A DNA stretch of 64,000 nucleotides. It comes from Candidatus Rokuibacteriota bacterium (GTDB taxonomy: Bacteria > Methylomirabilota > Methylomirabilia > Rokubacteriales > CSP1-6). Position 1 is the first letter of the stretch; every line of letters starts with the position of its first letter. A model generated the notes under the pieces. It saw only the letters and a program-made list of their open reading frames with translations. It was not told where the DNA came from and ran no database searches. Location of the stretch: contig JACPIQ010000097.1 of assembly GCA_016188005.1 (NCBI GenBank), forward strand, positions 1 to 64,000, in the 5' to 3' direction. This document shows positions 33,445 to 42,667 of this stretch, in pieces. A program made the position numbers and the translations under genes.

Positions 33445-35886
33445 CTAGGCCACCGGCGGAGCGCTCCGGGCTGCGTCCTGAGCGTGACGGATCGCCTCCC
33501 AGATCCGCGCAGGGGTGAGGGGGAGGCGGGTGATCTTGATCCCCAAGGGGGCGAGGGCGTCCTCCACTGCGTTGGCGATGGCGGCGAGCGACGGGATCGC
33601 GCCCCCTTCGCCCACCCCCTTCGTGCCCAGGACGGTGAACGGGGAGGGGGACTCGAGCGTCTCCACCGTGAACGAGGGGACGTCCATCGCCGTCGGCTTC
33701 GGATAGTCCGTGAAGGTGCCGGTCAGCAGTTGCCCGTGGTCATCGTAGACGAACTCCTCGAGCAGCGTCGCGCCGACGCCGTGGGCCGTCGCGCCGTGGA
33801 CCATCCCCTCCACGAGCCGCGGATTGATCTCCCTGCCGCAGTCGTGAACGATGACATACCGCAGAAAGCGGACGGCCCCCGTCCTGGGATCCACCTCGAC
33901 GGCTGTGACATGCACCGAGTTGCTGAAGGTGAGCTGCACGCGGACCCGTCTGGAGCCATCCGGCCGGTTCGCCGTGGGGTTGACGTAGTAGTAGCGGGCC
34001 TCCAGTCCGCCCTGCACCCCCGGGGGGAGCGCGAGGAGGTCGCGGTAGGCGGCCGCCGCGACCTCCGCCAGCGTGACCCGGCGTCCCGGGAGGCCACTGA
34101 CGGTGATGACCCCGTCGTGGAGGTCGAGGTCCTCGGGCGCTACCTCCAGGAGGTGGCCGGCGATCCCGGCGATCTTCGCGCGCACCGCCCGGGCGGCGCC
34201 AACGATGGCTCCCGTGTCGGTCCCCGCGAACTTGTTGGAGAAGCTCCCCGACGAGAACATCCAGGGGTTCTCGTGTGAATCGAACCAGGGGCTCACGCTC
34301 ACCTGCTCCGGCGTGACCCCCAGCTCGTCCGCGACGATCTGGCCGATCACGGTGGGGTAGCCCTGGCCGCTCGCCACGTTGCCCGTGGCGACCCGCACGC
34401 TGCCGTCCAGCTCCACCCGGACCAGCGCGGCTTCCCCGACCCCCGAGGTCCCCGGCTTGCCGGTGGCGAGAATGTAGGCGGAGAGGTTGGAGGTGCTGGG
34501 CTCGACCGCGGCCGCGATCCCGATTCCCACGAAGCGATTGGCCTGCCGAGCCTCGGCCTGGGCCGCCCGGAGGCCGGCATAATCGGCGACGGCCAGGGCT
34601 CGGCGGAGCGTCTCGGGGTAGTCCCCGCTGTCGTAGACGGCGCCCACCGGCGTCTCGTACGGGAACTCCTCGGGCTGGATGAAGTTCGCGAAGCGGATCT
34701 GGGCCGGGTCTTGGCCGAGACCCCGGGCGGCCAGATCCATCATGCGCTCGATGGCGAAGCACATCGCGGGCTTGCCGATTCCCCGGTTCGCGCCGGAGGG
34801 GCACTTGTTCGTGAGCACGGCATAGCCCTCGAAGCGCACGGCCTTGATCTGGTAGCAATTGACGATGTTGCTGAGCTTGAGGAGGCTGTACAGGGTCGGG
34901 TTCTGCAGATTGCACCCCTCGTCCACGAGGTCCCGCACCGAGAGCGCCAGGACGCGGCCGCCAGGCCCCAGCGCCACCTTCACGTCCATCACGCCGTTGG
35001 CGGCGTGCATGAGGGCGGTCAGGTTCTCCTGCCGGTCCTCGACGTACTTCACCGGTCGCCTGGTCTGCCGGGCCAGCATCGCCGCCAGGACCAGGTAGGG
35101 GGCTTTCCGCTTGTTCCCGAAGCCCCCGCCGATTTCCGGCCCGACCAGCCGCAACCGGTTCTGAGGGATCCGGAGCGCATCCGTCACCACGCCGCTCGTG
35201 AGACCGGGCCGCTGGTCATTGCTCCAGATCGTCACCAGACCGGTCCCGGGATCCACCTGGGCGATCACGCCAAATGTCTCGAGCGGTGTCGAGGCATACC
35301 GGTGCATGGTGAATCGCTCGGCGAGGATCTCCCTGGCAGCCGCGAAGGCCCCATCCACGTCACCGTAGGTGAACGTGTCATGCCACAGCACGTTGCTTCC
35401 CAGCTCCCCGAACAGGACCGGCGAGCCGTGCTCGATCGCCCTCTCGGGATCCACGACGACGGGCAGCGGCTCGTACTCGACGCGGATCGCGTCGAGCGCA
35501 TCCTCGGCCGAGGCCCGGTCCCCCGCTGCCACCGCCGCGACCGGCTCCCCCACGTATCGAACTCGCTCGACTGCCAGGGGATAGGTGCTCGGGGGATGCG
35601 GGATAGGGATGAGCGGACGGAGCGGGGCCATGGCCCGGACGAGATCGTCCCCGACGAGAACAGCGGCGACGCCCGGGACGGTCGAGGCTCCTCGCGTGTC
35701 GACGCGCAAGATGCGGGCATGGGCATGGGGGCTCCGGAGGATGGCCAGGTGAAGCATGCCCGGCATCCTGAGGTCGTCGACGTAGGTGGCTCGCCCCGTC
35801 AGAAAGCGCGGGTCTTCGACTCGCTTGAGCGCCCGACCGATCCATCTCGTGGGGCCATTCTCGGCGCTCACGAGCGTCCCCGTCAC
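33445..35886 (-). CDS. Xanthine-dehydrogenase-family molybdopterin-binding large subunit
   Basis: Catalytic subunit of a three-part molybdenum hydroxylase. The 813 residues show GRALKRVEDPRFLTGRATYV at the N-terminus, GPEIGGGFGNKRKAPYL, CPSGANRGIGKPAMCFAIER, SGSFSNKFAGTDTGAI and the active-site Glu region TKGVGEGGAIPSLAAI. It lacks the AYRCSFR and AYRGAGR loops of CO dehydrogenase forms, so it is an aldehyde-, aromatic- or N-heterocycle-type hydroxylase. The GTG at 35886 overlaps the stop of the 2Fe-2S subunit (GTGA). Confidence 0.92.
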   Translation of the reverse strand: MTGTLVSAENGPTRWIGRALKRVEDPRFLTGRATYVDDLRMPGMLHLAILRSPHAHARILRVDTRGASTVPGVAAVLVGDDLVRAMAPLRPLIPIPHPPSTYPLAVERVRYVGEPVAAVAAGDRASAEDALDAIRVEYEPLPVVVDPERAIEHGSPVLFGELGSNVLWHDTFTYGDVDGAFAAAREILAERFTMHRYASTPLETFGVIAQVDPGTGLVTIWSNDQRPGLTSGVVTDALRIPQNRLRLVGPEIGGGFGNKRKAPYLVLAAMLARQTRRPVKYVEDRQENLTALMHAANGVMDVKVALGPGGRVLALSVRDLVDEGCNLQNPTLYSLLKLSNIVNCYQIKAVRFEGYAVLTNKCPSGANRGIGKPAMCFAIERMMDLAARGLGQDPAQIRFANFIQPEEFPYETPVGAVYDSGDYPETLRRALAVADYAGLRAAQAEARQANRFVGIGIAAAVEPSTSNLSAYILATGKPGTSGVGEAALVRVELDGSVRVATGNVASGQGYPTVIGQIVADELGVTPEQVSVSPWFDSHENPWMFSSGSFSNKFAGTDTGAIVGAARAVRAKIAGIAGHLLEVAPEDLDLHDGVITVSGLPGRRVTLAEVAAAAYRDLLALPPGVQGGLEARYYYVNPTANRPDGSRRVRVQLTFSNSVHVTAVEVDPRTGAVRFLRYVIVHDCGREINPRLVEGMVHGATAHGVGATLLEEFVYDDHGQLLTGTFTDYPKPTAMDVPSFTVETLESPSPFTVLGTKGVGEGGAIPSLAAIANAVEDALAPLGIKITRLPLTPARIWEAIRHAQDAARSAPPVA

Positions 35887-36359
35887 TCGGCCGCCCGCGC
35901 CGCCGCCCAGCCCACCGCCCGGACGATATTCTGATACCCCGTGCACATGCACAGGTTCCCCGAGAGCGCCCGGCGGATCTGGGTCTCGGTCGGAGCGGGA
36001 ACCTGTTCAAGGAGGTGGACCACCGTCAGGACCATCCCCGGCGTGCAGAAGCCGCACTGCAGCCCGTGGCACTCCCAGAACGCTTCCTGGACCGGATGGA
36101 GGCGCTCCCCGTCAGCCAGTCCCTCGATCGTCGTGACCTGGGCGCCGGAAGCCTGCACAGCGAGCATGAGGCAGCTCCGGACCGGGCGCCCGTCGAGGAG
36201 GACGGTGCAGGCGCCGCAGGCGCCCTGCTCGCACCCGACATGGCATCCTGTCAGCCCCCATTCCTCCCGCAGGCAGTCCGCCAAACTCATCCGCGCCGGG
36301 ACCTGGGCAGTCCGGGGCTCGCCGTTCACCGTGACGGACACGACGTACCGGCTAGCCAT
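35883..36359 (-). CDS. [2Fe-2S] small subunit of molybdenum hydroxylase
   Basis: Electron-transfer subunit, 158 residues. The plant-ferredoxin cluster ligands are Cys43, Cys48 and Cys51 in GCEQGACGACTVLLDG plus Cys63. The second cluster uses Cys102 and Cys105 in QCGFCTPGM and Cys137 and Cys139 in CMCTGYQN. It overlaps the large-subunit gene by 4 nt and the FAD-subunit gene by 8 nt. Confidence 0.95.
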   Translation of the reverse strand: MASRYVVSVTVNGEPRTAQVPARMSLADCLREEWGLTGCHVGCEQGACGACTVLLDGRPVRSCLMLAVQASGAQVTTIEGLADGERLHPVQEAFWECHGLQCGFCTPGMVLTVVHLLEQVPAPTETQIRRALSGNLCMCTGYQNIVRAVGWAAARAAE

Positions 36360-37236
36360 GTGTCGCGTGTCCCCCGGCCCTGGCCGCCGCCGTCGCGAGG
36401 GCGCGCGAGGTCAGGGTCCGCATGAGGTCCCGACGGTACGCGGCGGACCCATGCACGTCGGATCGGACGTCGATGCCCGCGTCCGCCAGGGCCGCGGCCT
36501 CGCCGAAGGCTCGCGTGTCCGGCGTCCGGCCGAGAAGGCTTGCCTCCGTGGCCGAGGCCCGGTGACACCGGTCCGCGCCCCCGATGACCACCACCCGGGT
36601 TGGCTCCGCGATCCGGCCGTTGTCCACCGCGAGGGCCACCACGGCTCCCGCGAGGGCGAAGTCGCCGGCGCGGCGGGCGAACTCCATGCAGGCCCACCCC
36701 CACGCCGGGGACCATGGGGGCAGGACGATCTCGCTCAAGATCTCACCGGGAGCGAGATCGGTCGTCATCGGGCCCAGGAAGAAGTCCGCGGCCTTGACGG
36801 TCCGGCCTCCGCGCGTCCCGGCCAATCCGAGGACGGCGTCGAGGGCAATGGCCACGGCGGGAAGCTCAGCGGCCGGGTCGGCATGGGCCAGACTCCCCCC
36901 CACCGTGCCCCGGAAGCGGATGGCCGGATGACCGATCAGAGACAAGGCCTCCGCGAGAAGCGGAGCCCGCGCAAGGACGAGCGGGGACGCCTCGGCGTCG
37001 GCCTGCCGCGTCATGCTGCCGATCGCCAACCCCTCCCCTTCTGGGCGAATCCCCGCCAGGGCATCGATGCGGTTCAGGTCGACCACGAGCCTCGGACGGA
37101 GAAGCCGGAAGTTCAGCAGAGGGATGAGGCTCTGGCCGCCGGCCAGAACCTTGGCGTCCTCGCCGGCCTGAGCCAGAAGATGCAGGGCTTCCACGACGGT
37201 GGTGGGGGCGGCGAAGTCGAACGGGGCGGGCTTCAT
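36352..37236 (-). CDS. FAD-binding medium subunit of molybdenum hydroxylase
   Basis: 294 residues with the CoxM-type FAD domain: AGEDAKVLAGGQSLIPLLNF at about 28-47, RGTVGGSLAHADPAAELPAV near 115-134, and a C-terminal domain. It passes electrons from the Fe-S subunit to an acceptor. The start ATG overlaps the stop of the amidohydrolase (ATGA). The subunit order here is medium, small, large. Confidence 0.94.
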   Translation of the reverse strand: MKPAPFDFAAPTTVVEALHLLAQAGEDAKVLAGGQSLIPLLNFRLLRPRLVVDLNRIDALAGIRPEGEGLAIGSMTRQADAEASPLVLARAPLLAEALSLIGHPAIRFRGTVGGSLAHADPAAELPAVAIALDAVLGLAGTRGGRTVKAADFFLGPMTTDLAPGEILSEIVLPPWSPAWGWACMEFARRAGDFALAGAVVALAVDNGRIAEPTRVVVIGGADRCHRASATEASLLGRTPDTRAFGEAAALADAGIDVRSDVHGSAAYRRDLMRTLTSRALATAAARAGGHATHG

Positions 37237-38246
37237 GGCCCGGCGGGAGGGGTTCCGCCAAAGAGCGTGAGCGCCGTCGCCCCGAGGATCGCGACCTCCG
37301 CGGATTCCGTCAAGCGAGCGGCCCTGACCGAGGCGACCGGGTCCGGATCGCCGACGTCGAAGGGATAGTCACTCCCCAGCATGATTCGATCGGCACCAGT
37401 CACCTCTGCGAGGTACCTGAGCGGCAGCGCCCAGTGGGTGATGGTGTCGTAATAGAACCAGCGGAGCGCGTCGATGGGGCCGAGGCCTCTGGCCCCCGCC
37501 TCGAGCCGGTGCCCCCGCTCCAGGCGGCCGGCCTGATACGGGAAGAAGCCGCCGGCATGGACCAGCATCACCCGGAGCTCCGGGAACCGATCGGCCACGC
37601 CCCCGAACACCATCGCTCCGGCGGCCAGCGTGGTGTCGAACGGATAGCCGAGCAGCCGGAGGAACCCGTGCGGGCCGAGGCGATCCTCGCCGGCCACATG
37701 CCATGGGTGCAGGATGATCGGCACTCGGAGTGCCGCCGCCGCAGCCCAGAAGGGGTCGAGGCCCGGTCGGTCGAGAGGCGAGCCCATGACGTTGGTGCCT
37801 ATCTGGACTGCGCGCAAGCCAAGACCGCCGATGGCGTGTTCCAGCTCGGCGGCCGCTCGTGTTCCGTCCTGAAGGGGGACGGTGGCCACGCCCAGGAAGC
37901 TCCCCGACCCGTCCGCGTGGAGCGCTTCAGCGAGGCTCTCATTCAGCAGCCGACTCCAGCGCTGGCCTTCCTCCGGGGGAAGGGAGTAACCAACAAGGTC
38001 CATCCAGGGAGCCAGGATCTCTTGGTCCACGCCCGTCGCGGTCATGGTGTGGCGTCGCGCGGCAAGGTCAAGGAGCCTGGGCAGGACCGGGCGCGTGGAG
38101 CCCAGATCCGGGAAGCGGACCCGCTTCCGGCCCCCCTCCAGCTCCTCCACACCCGCACCGTAGCGGTCCGGATGGCGGGCGAGCTCCTCGAGGACCCGCG
38201 GAGGAACGAAGTGCGCATGCGCGTCCACCGTCCGGGGAGTCGTCAT
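37233..38246 (-). CDS. Amidohydrolase 2 / ACMSD-like decarboxylase
   Basis: 337 residues of the amidohydrolase-related family with ACMSD, gamma-resorcylate decarboxylase and similar enzymes. Metal ligands: VDAHAHFVPP at the N-terminus, His in VPIILHPWHVAGED, LVHAGGFFPYQAG and Asp in IMLGSDYPFDVGD. It could decarboxylate or hydrolyse a product of the neighbouring hydroxylase. It starts 4 nt after the SDR gene and is coupled to the FAD subunit gene. Confidence 0.88.
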   Translation of the reverse strand: MTTPRTVDAHAHFVPPRVLEELARHPDRYGAGVEELEGGRKRVRFPDLGSTRPVLPRLLDLAARRHTMTATGVDQEILAPWMDLVGYSLPPEEGQRWSRLLNESLAEALHADGSGSFLGVATVPLQDGTRAAAELEHAIGGLGLRAVQIGTNVMGSPLDRPGLDPFWAAAAALRVPIILHPWHVAGEDRLGPHGFLRLLGYPFDTTLAAGAMVFGGVADRFPELRVMLVHAGGFFPYQAGRLERGHRLEAGARGLGPIDALRWFYYDTITHWALPLRYLAEVTGADRIMLGSDYPFDVGDPDPVASVRAARLTESAEVAILGATALTLFGGTPPAGP

Positions 38247-38250
38247 GGGC

Positions 38251-39030
38251 CTACAGGAAGATCGATCCGCCGTCGACGACGAGGGTCTGTCCCGTCACGA
38301 AGGCGCTGTCGGCCGATGCCAGATACACCACGGCACCCTCCACGTCCTCCGCGGTCTGGTCCCGCCTGAAGCACCGGCTCTGGACCACGGGAGCGCTGAG
38401 GGCGCCAGCCAGCGTCGGATTCTGCCGCACCGTCTCGCTGAGGACGAAGCCCGGCGCGACCGCATTGACCGCGATCCCGTAGTCGCCCACTTCCCGGGCG
38501 AGCGCACGGGTGAGGGCGATCACGGCGCCCTTCGACGCCACGTAGTGGAGAAAGAGCGGCGAACCCTTCATCACGATGGCCGACGCGACGTTGATGATTC
38601 GCCCGGACCGCTGGGCCTTCATCGTGGGCACGACCGCCTGACAGCAGAAGAAGACCCCCTTGACGTTCACCGCCATGATGCGATCCCACTCGGTCTCGCT
38701 CAGCGCCTCGAACGGGGTCGGCTGGAGTGGCGCGAAGATGCCGGCATTGTTCACGAGGATGTCGATCCGCCCGAAATGATCGACGGCGGTCCGGGCCATC
38801 GCGCGGACCATCGGCTCCTGGGTCACGTCCACGGAGACACCGAGCGCCTCGCCACCCGCGGCCTCGATCTCCCGGACCGTCGGGGCGGGATCGACGATGT
38901 CCGCGACGACGACCCGAGCCCCTTCGGCCGCAAGACGACGGCTGTAGGCTCGCCCGATGCCCACAGCGCCCCCCGTCACGACGGCCACCCGCTCCGTGAG
39001 TCTCACCGGCCCCCCCGCGGTCAGGGTCAC
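38251..39030 (-). CDS. Short-chain dehydrogenase/reductase
   Basis: Classical SDR of 259 residues: cofactor site VVTGGAVGIGRAYSRRL, Asp in VVADIVDPAP favouring NAD(H), NNAGIF, and the catalytic YVASK motif with a Ser in NVASAIV. It oxidises or reduces an alcohol or ketone intermediate of the operon's pathway. Its ATG overlaps the stop of the solute-binding protein gene (ATGA). Confidence 0.92.
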   Translation of the reverse strand: MTLTAGGPVRLTERVAVVTGGAVGIGRAYSRRLAAEGARVVVADIVDPAPTVREIEAAGGEALGVSVDVTQEPMVRAMARTAVDHFGRIDILVNNAGIFAPLQPTPFEALSETEWDRIMAVNVKGVFFCCQAVVPTMKAQRSGRIINVASAIVMKGSPLFLHYVASKGAVIALTRALAREVGDYGIAVNAVAPGFVLSETVRQNPTLAGALSAPVVQSRCFRRDQTAEDVEGAVVYLASADSAFVTGQTLVVDGGSIFL

Positions 39031-40058
39031 TTCTTCGCGGCGTTCAGGTAGCTCATGTCCACGATCGATTCGAGGGGGATGACCTGCTTCTGGGAGCGCA
39101 CCATGACAAAGTGCTTCTGGGTGTCCAGGAGATCGTCCAGCGCCAGCCTGTCGGTGATCTCCACCTCCTGGAGCAGCTCCAGCGCGAGATCCGACGGCAC
39201 ATCGCTGAACTTCTTGACGAAGGACAGGTACTCCTCCGTGTGCTTGCCCTGCTGGACCTCCCGCGCGTACTGCTGCGCGCGCAGGTAAACCCGGAGAAAG
39301 CGCACCACGGCCTCCCGGTTGGCGGCGAGAAAGGCCTGGGGGCCCGCCAGGGCGCGCACCTGGATCTCCGGGACGAAGTCCGTCTCCTTCACGAGCTCGA
39401 CGGCCAGCCCCTTCTTCACCGCCAGCTTCACCCAGCGCGTCCGCATCCGTGCGCCGTCCACGTCCTTCTGCTCCAGGGCGCGCAGGATGTCCGCCTCGTT
39501 GGCGACCCGCACCCAGTTGATGTGCCGGAAGCTCTCCCCGAAGACCTTGTGCCCGATGGGGAAGGGGCTGATCTGCCCCTTGGGCGGCACGGGAGCGAAA
39601 TCGGCCAGCTTTCGCCCTTCGAGGTCCTTCACCGACTTGACCGCGCCACTGTCATACAGGTCCTTGCGGACCACGTACCCTCGCACGTTCCGGGCAGGCT
39701 CGTTCCCCCGAGCCGCCACCGCGAGGGCCGAGCCAGCGACGATCCGGAAGCTCGCCCCCTCGATGATCATGTTCCAGAAGTTCGGGGGCAGGTAGCCGTC
39801 CAGGAGGTCGATGTTGCCGGACGCCAGGAGGATCGGGTACTGCATGAAGTTGCGCACCTCGGTGACCTCCACCTCGACGCCTTCCTGGGCGAACCACCCC
39901 TTTCCCTCCGCGATGATCAGCGGCTCCGACCGGCCGCCGACGCGGATCTTGGCCGGGCCTGCGGCCAGTGACTCGCCCACCAACCCCGCGGACACCAGCA
40001 GGAGGGCGCCCACCGCCGCGCGCGCCAGCGGCATACCCCGATTGGCCGGAACTTTCAT
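39027..40058 (-). CDS. NitT/TauT-type ABC transporter solute-binding protein
   Basis: Periplasmic receptor of 343 residues of the NMT1/THI5-SsuA type. A signal peptide spans about 1-32 (RAAVGALLLVSAGLVGESLA), then KIRVGGRSEPLIIAEGKGWF, PILLASGNIDLLDGYLP and FLRVYLRAQQYAREVQQGKH. AAGGAG lies 7 nt before ATG 40058. The permease and ATPase genes lie just upstream in the same operon. Likely ligands are aromatic or nitrogen-containing carboxylates, given the catabolic genes. Confidence 0.9.
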   Translation of the reverse strand: MKVPANRGMPLARAAVGALLLVSAGLVGESLAAGPAKIRVGGRSEPLIIAEGKGWFAQEGVEVEVTEVRNFMQYPILLASGNIDLLDGYLPPNFWNMIIEGASFRIVAGSALAVAARGNEPARNVRGYVVRKDLYDSGAVKSVKDLEGRKLADFAPVPPKGQISPFPIGHKVFGESFRHINWVRVANEADILRALEQKDVDGARMRTRWVKLAVKKGLAVELVKETDFVPEIQVRALAGPQAFLAANREAVVRFLRVYLRAQQYAREVQQGKHTEEYLSFVKKFSDVPSDLALELLQEVEITDRLALDDLLDTQKHFVMVRSQKQVIPLESIVDMSYLNAAKK

Positions 40059-40087
40059 GTCCGTTCTCCTTTCCCCGTGGACCGGGG

Positions 40088-40915
40088 CTACTTCTCCGGG
40101 TTCCAGGGAAGCGCCCAGCGCTCGAGAACGTCGAGCGCCTTGAAGACGACGATCCCGAAGATCCCGATGGCCATCAGATTGGCGTAGAGAAGGTCGGTCT
40201 TGAAGAACTCCGTCGCCCAGGCGAGGAGGTATCCGACGCCGCTCTGCGCGATGTACATCTCGACGGCCACCACCACGATCAGCGACACCGCCGCCCCCAT
40301 CCGGAGCCCCCCGAAGATGATGGGCAGCGCGCCCGGAAGAACGACCTTGGTGGTGACCTGGAAGCGGTTCGCCCCGAGGTTTCGCGCGGCACGGATGAGA
40401 ATCGGGTCCACCGCCAGGATCCCGGTGATCGTGTTCAGGAGCACCGGGTACATGGCGCTGGCGACGATCGACGCCACGATGGGCGCATTGCCGATACCGA
40501 AGATCACGAGGAATAACGAGAGCAGCGCGATCTTGGGGAGTGGGTACGTCGCGGCGATCAACGGGCTGAAGAAGAGCCGGAGCGGCGCGGACAGGCCGAT
40601 GGCGAGCCCGAAGGCCACCGCCCCTCCCGCGCCGATGACGTACCCAAGGAGCATGCGGCCGACCGTGATCTTGAAGTGCGACAAGAGCTCGCCCGTCACC
40701 AGGATCTCCCAGAACTTCCACAGCACGGAGGAGAAGGCGGGGAGGAACAGGGCCTTGACGATTCCGAGGCGGACGATCAGCTCCCACACGGCCACGGTGA
40801 CGAGGAGCGGCATCACGCTGAGCGCCACGCGCCTGAGCGCTCCGGCGTCGCCAGGCGACCGCCCCCCGATGACAGGCGCCGCCACGCGTGCGCGCTGGCC
40901 AGTCACGGATGTCAT
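40088..40915 (-). CDS. NitT/TauT-type ABC transporter permease
   Basis: 275 residues with about six membrane segments of the BPD_transp_1 type and the ATPase-contacting EAA-like loop in AARNLGANRFQVTTKVVLPG, then ALPIIFGGLRMGAAVSLIVV. ATG 40915 overlaps the ATPase stop (ATGA); the open frame upstream to 40960 lies inside the ATPase gene. It forms the membrane channel with the adjacent ATPase and binding protein. Confidence 0.93.
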   Translation of the reverse strand: MTSVTGQRARVAAPVIGGRSPGDAGALRRVALSVMPLLVTVAVWELIVRLGIVKALFLPAFSSVLWKFWEILVTGELLSHFKITVGRMLLGYVIGAGGAVAFGLAIGLSAPLRLFFSPLIAATYPLPKIALLSLFLVIFGIGNAPIVASIVASAMYPVLLNTITGILAVDPILIRAARNLGANRFQVTTKVVLPGALPIIFGGLRMGAAVSLIVVVAVEMYIAQSGVGYLLAWATEFFKTDLLYANLMAIGIFGIVVFKALDVLERWALPWNPEK

Positions 40916-41685
40916 GGCGTGGCCTGGAGGCCGGGGAATTCCGCCTGGATCTCCCGCCACGCCTGATCGGTCGCGTCGTGGAAGTCCGGGTGGGTGAGCA
41001 TCTCGAGCGAGCGCGGCCGCGGAAGCTTCACACGAATCGTCTTCTTCACGCGTCCGGGCCGGGCGGTCATGATGGCGACCCGATCGCCCAGAAGCACCGC
41101 TTCATCGATGCTGTGGGTCACATAGACGACGGTCTTCCTGTATCGGTCCCAGATGCGGAGGAGCTCGACCTGCATGAGGGCCCGCGTCTGCGCATCCAGC
41201 GCCGCCAGCGGCTCGTCCATGAGCAGGATCTCGGGATCGTTGCAGAGGCCGCGGGCGAGGGCGACGCGCTGCTTCATGCCCCCGGAGAGCTCGTGCGGGT
41301 AGGCATCCTCGAACCCGGCCAGCCCCACCGCCTCGATCAGCTGGCGGGCACGATCCAGCCGTTCGTTCCGGGGGGCCCCACGCACCTCGGGCCCGAAGAT
41401 GATGTTGCCGAGCACCGTGCGCCAGGGGAAGAGCGCATACCCTTGCCAGACCATCGTGTTGAGGGGCGCCGAGTTCCGCCGAGCGCCCTCGAACTCGACC
41501 TGTCCCGACGACGGCGCCTCCATGCCGCCGATGATGAGCAGGAGGGTGGACTTCCCGCACCCCGACGGCCCCAGGATCGTCAGGAACTCACCGTCCTCGA
41601 CGTCCAAAGACACATCGGCGAGGGCCTCGACCTGCCGCCCTCGCGCCCAGTAGGTTTTTGCCAGATCCCGGATGCCGATGCGCAT
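40912..41685 (-). CDS. NitT/TauT-type ABC transporter ATP-binding protein
   Basis: 257 residues. Walker A is GPSGCGKST at 39-47, the signature is LSGGMKQRVALARGL and Walker B LLMDEPLAALD, followed by the switch His in VVYVTHSIDEAVLLGDRVAI. It energises the transporter of this operon and begins 24 nt after the GntR gene. Confidence 0.96.
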   Translation of the reverse strand: MRIGIRDLAKTYWARGRQVEALADVSLDVEDGEFLTILGPSGCGKSTLLLIIGGMEAPSSGQVEFEGARRNSAPLNTMVWQGYALFPWRTVLGNIIFGPEVRGAPRNERLDRARQLIEAVGLAGFEDAYPHELSGGMKQRVALARGLCNDPEILLMDEPLAALDAQTRALMQVELLRIWDRYRKTVVYVTHSIDEAVLLGDRVAIMTARPGRVKKTIRVKLPRPRSLEMLTHPDFHDATDQAWREIQAEFPGLQATP

Positions 41686-41709
41686 GGTCCGCGGGTCGTC
41701 TCGCAGCGG

Positions 41710-42417
41710 TCAGACCGTCCCCTTGCTCTTGGCTTCGAGCGCCCGCTGGATGTCGATGATGTGGCGCCGCATCGTGCTCGCGGCGAGCGACGAGTCGTGC
41801 ATCCCGAGGGCACGCAGGAGGGCCCGATGATGGTTCAGCGTTCGCCGGACGACGGTCACGGGGAGCGTCGTCTGCAGGGCGTTGACCTCGAGCGTGTCCA
41901 CCACGGACTCGACACAGAGGGCGATGAACTGGTTGCCGGTGAAGCCCGCCAGCAGCTTGTGGAACTCGAGGTTCGACAGCCGCGCCTCCTTCCCGCTTCC
42001 GAGCAGCGCTTTGGCCGCCTCCACGTTCTCCTCGAGCTTCGCCAGCTGATCCCGGGCAATGCTCCGAGCCACCAGCCGGGCGATCTCGGGCTCCAGCATC
42101 AGGCGGGCCTGCGTGAGCTCGTGGACGGTCGTCCGGCCCAGGCGAAGCATCGTCGAGAGAGACTCCGTCACCGGTCGCGCATCCGGTCTCGCGACGACCG
42201 CGCCTCCGCCAGCCCCGGCGCGGATTCCCAGAAGTCCGGCGATCTCCAGGGAGTGGAGGGCCTCGCGCACGACGAGCGGGCTCGCTCCGAAGGTCTCCGC
42301 CAGCTCCCGCTCGGACGGCAGGCGCGCCCCCGAGGAGAGCTTGCCCGAGAGGATCGCCTCGCGGACTTGCCCGGCGATCTCCTGGGCCAGCCGTCGGCCG
42401 CGGACCGATGTAAACAC
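41710..42417 (-). CDS. FadR-subfamily GntR transcriptional regulator
   Basis: 235 residues: winged helix (about 1-75) with LPSERELAETFGASPLVVRE and an all-helical FCD ligand domain (about 90-225) with ARLMLEPEIARLVARSIARD and the metal-binding His residues in LEFHKLLAG and RTLNHHRALLRAL. It heads the operon for the ABC transporter, hydroxylase and UbiD, and presumably controls it by binding the palindromes just upstream of its own start. Members respond to organic acids. Confidence 0.93.
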   Translation of the reverse strand: MFTSVRGRRLAQEIAGQVREAILSGKLSSGARLPSERELAETFGASPLVVREALHSLEIAGLLGIRAGAGGGAVVARPDARPVTESLSTMLRLGRTTVHELTQARLMLEPEIARLVARSIARDQLAKLEENVEAAKALLGSGKEARLSNLEFHKLLAGFTGNQFIALCVESVVDTLEVNALQTTLPVTVVRRTLNHHRALLRALGMHDSSLAASTMRRHIIDIQRALEAKSKGTV

Positions 42418-42423
42418 TATGCG

Positions 42424-42456
42424 TAACGTGTTATCCAGTTACTGGCTTTGTGACAA
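42424..42456 (-). promoter_or_regulatory. Promoter and palindromic operators of the GntR-headed operon
   Basis: On the minus strand TTGTCA (42456-42451), a 16-nt spacer and ATAACA (42434-42429) form a likely promoter. Two perfect palindromes overlap it: CCAGTTACTGG (42435-42445) inside the spacer and TAACGTGTTA (42424-42433) over the -10. Both are close to the start of the GntR gene (42417), as expected for autorepression. No binding motif was tested. Confidence 0.55.
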
Positions 42457-42667
42457 TGGCGCATACGCCTCATCTTCATGGGAGACACGCCCCAGCGGCC
42501 TCGTGGCGGAGGGCGCAGGCGGCTTGCGCAGGGCCCCGCGGCGGAGGTAGACTGCGCGCGGCGGGCACGTGCGATCCGCCGGTTTCCGGCGCCCGTCCAG
42601 TCCCCCTCGCCCATCACATCCGGACGCGGCTCTCGATGCGAGCCTCAGCCCGGCGGAGGAGGCAGCA

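Noticed and set aside
33445-37236. Carbon monoxide dehydrogenase (coxMSL) assignment
   Set aside because: Subunit order fits, but the large subunit lacks the AYRCSFR/AYRGAGR active-site loop; a general molybdenum hydroxylase is safer.
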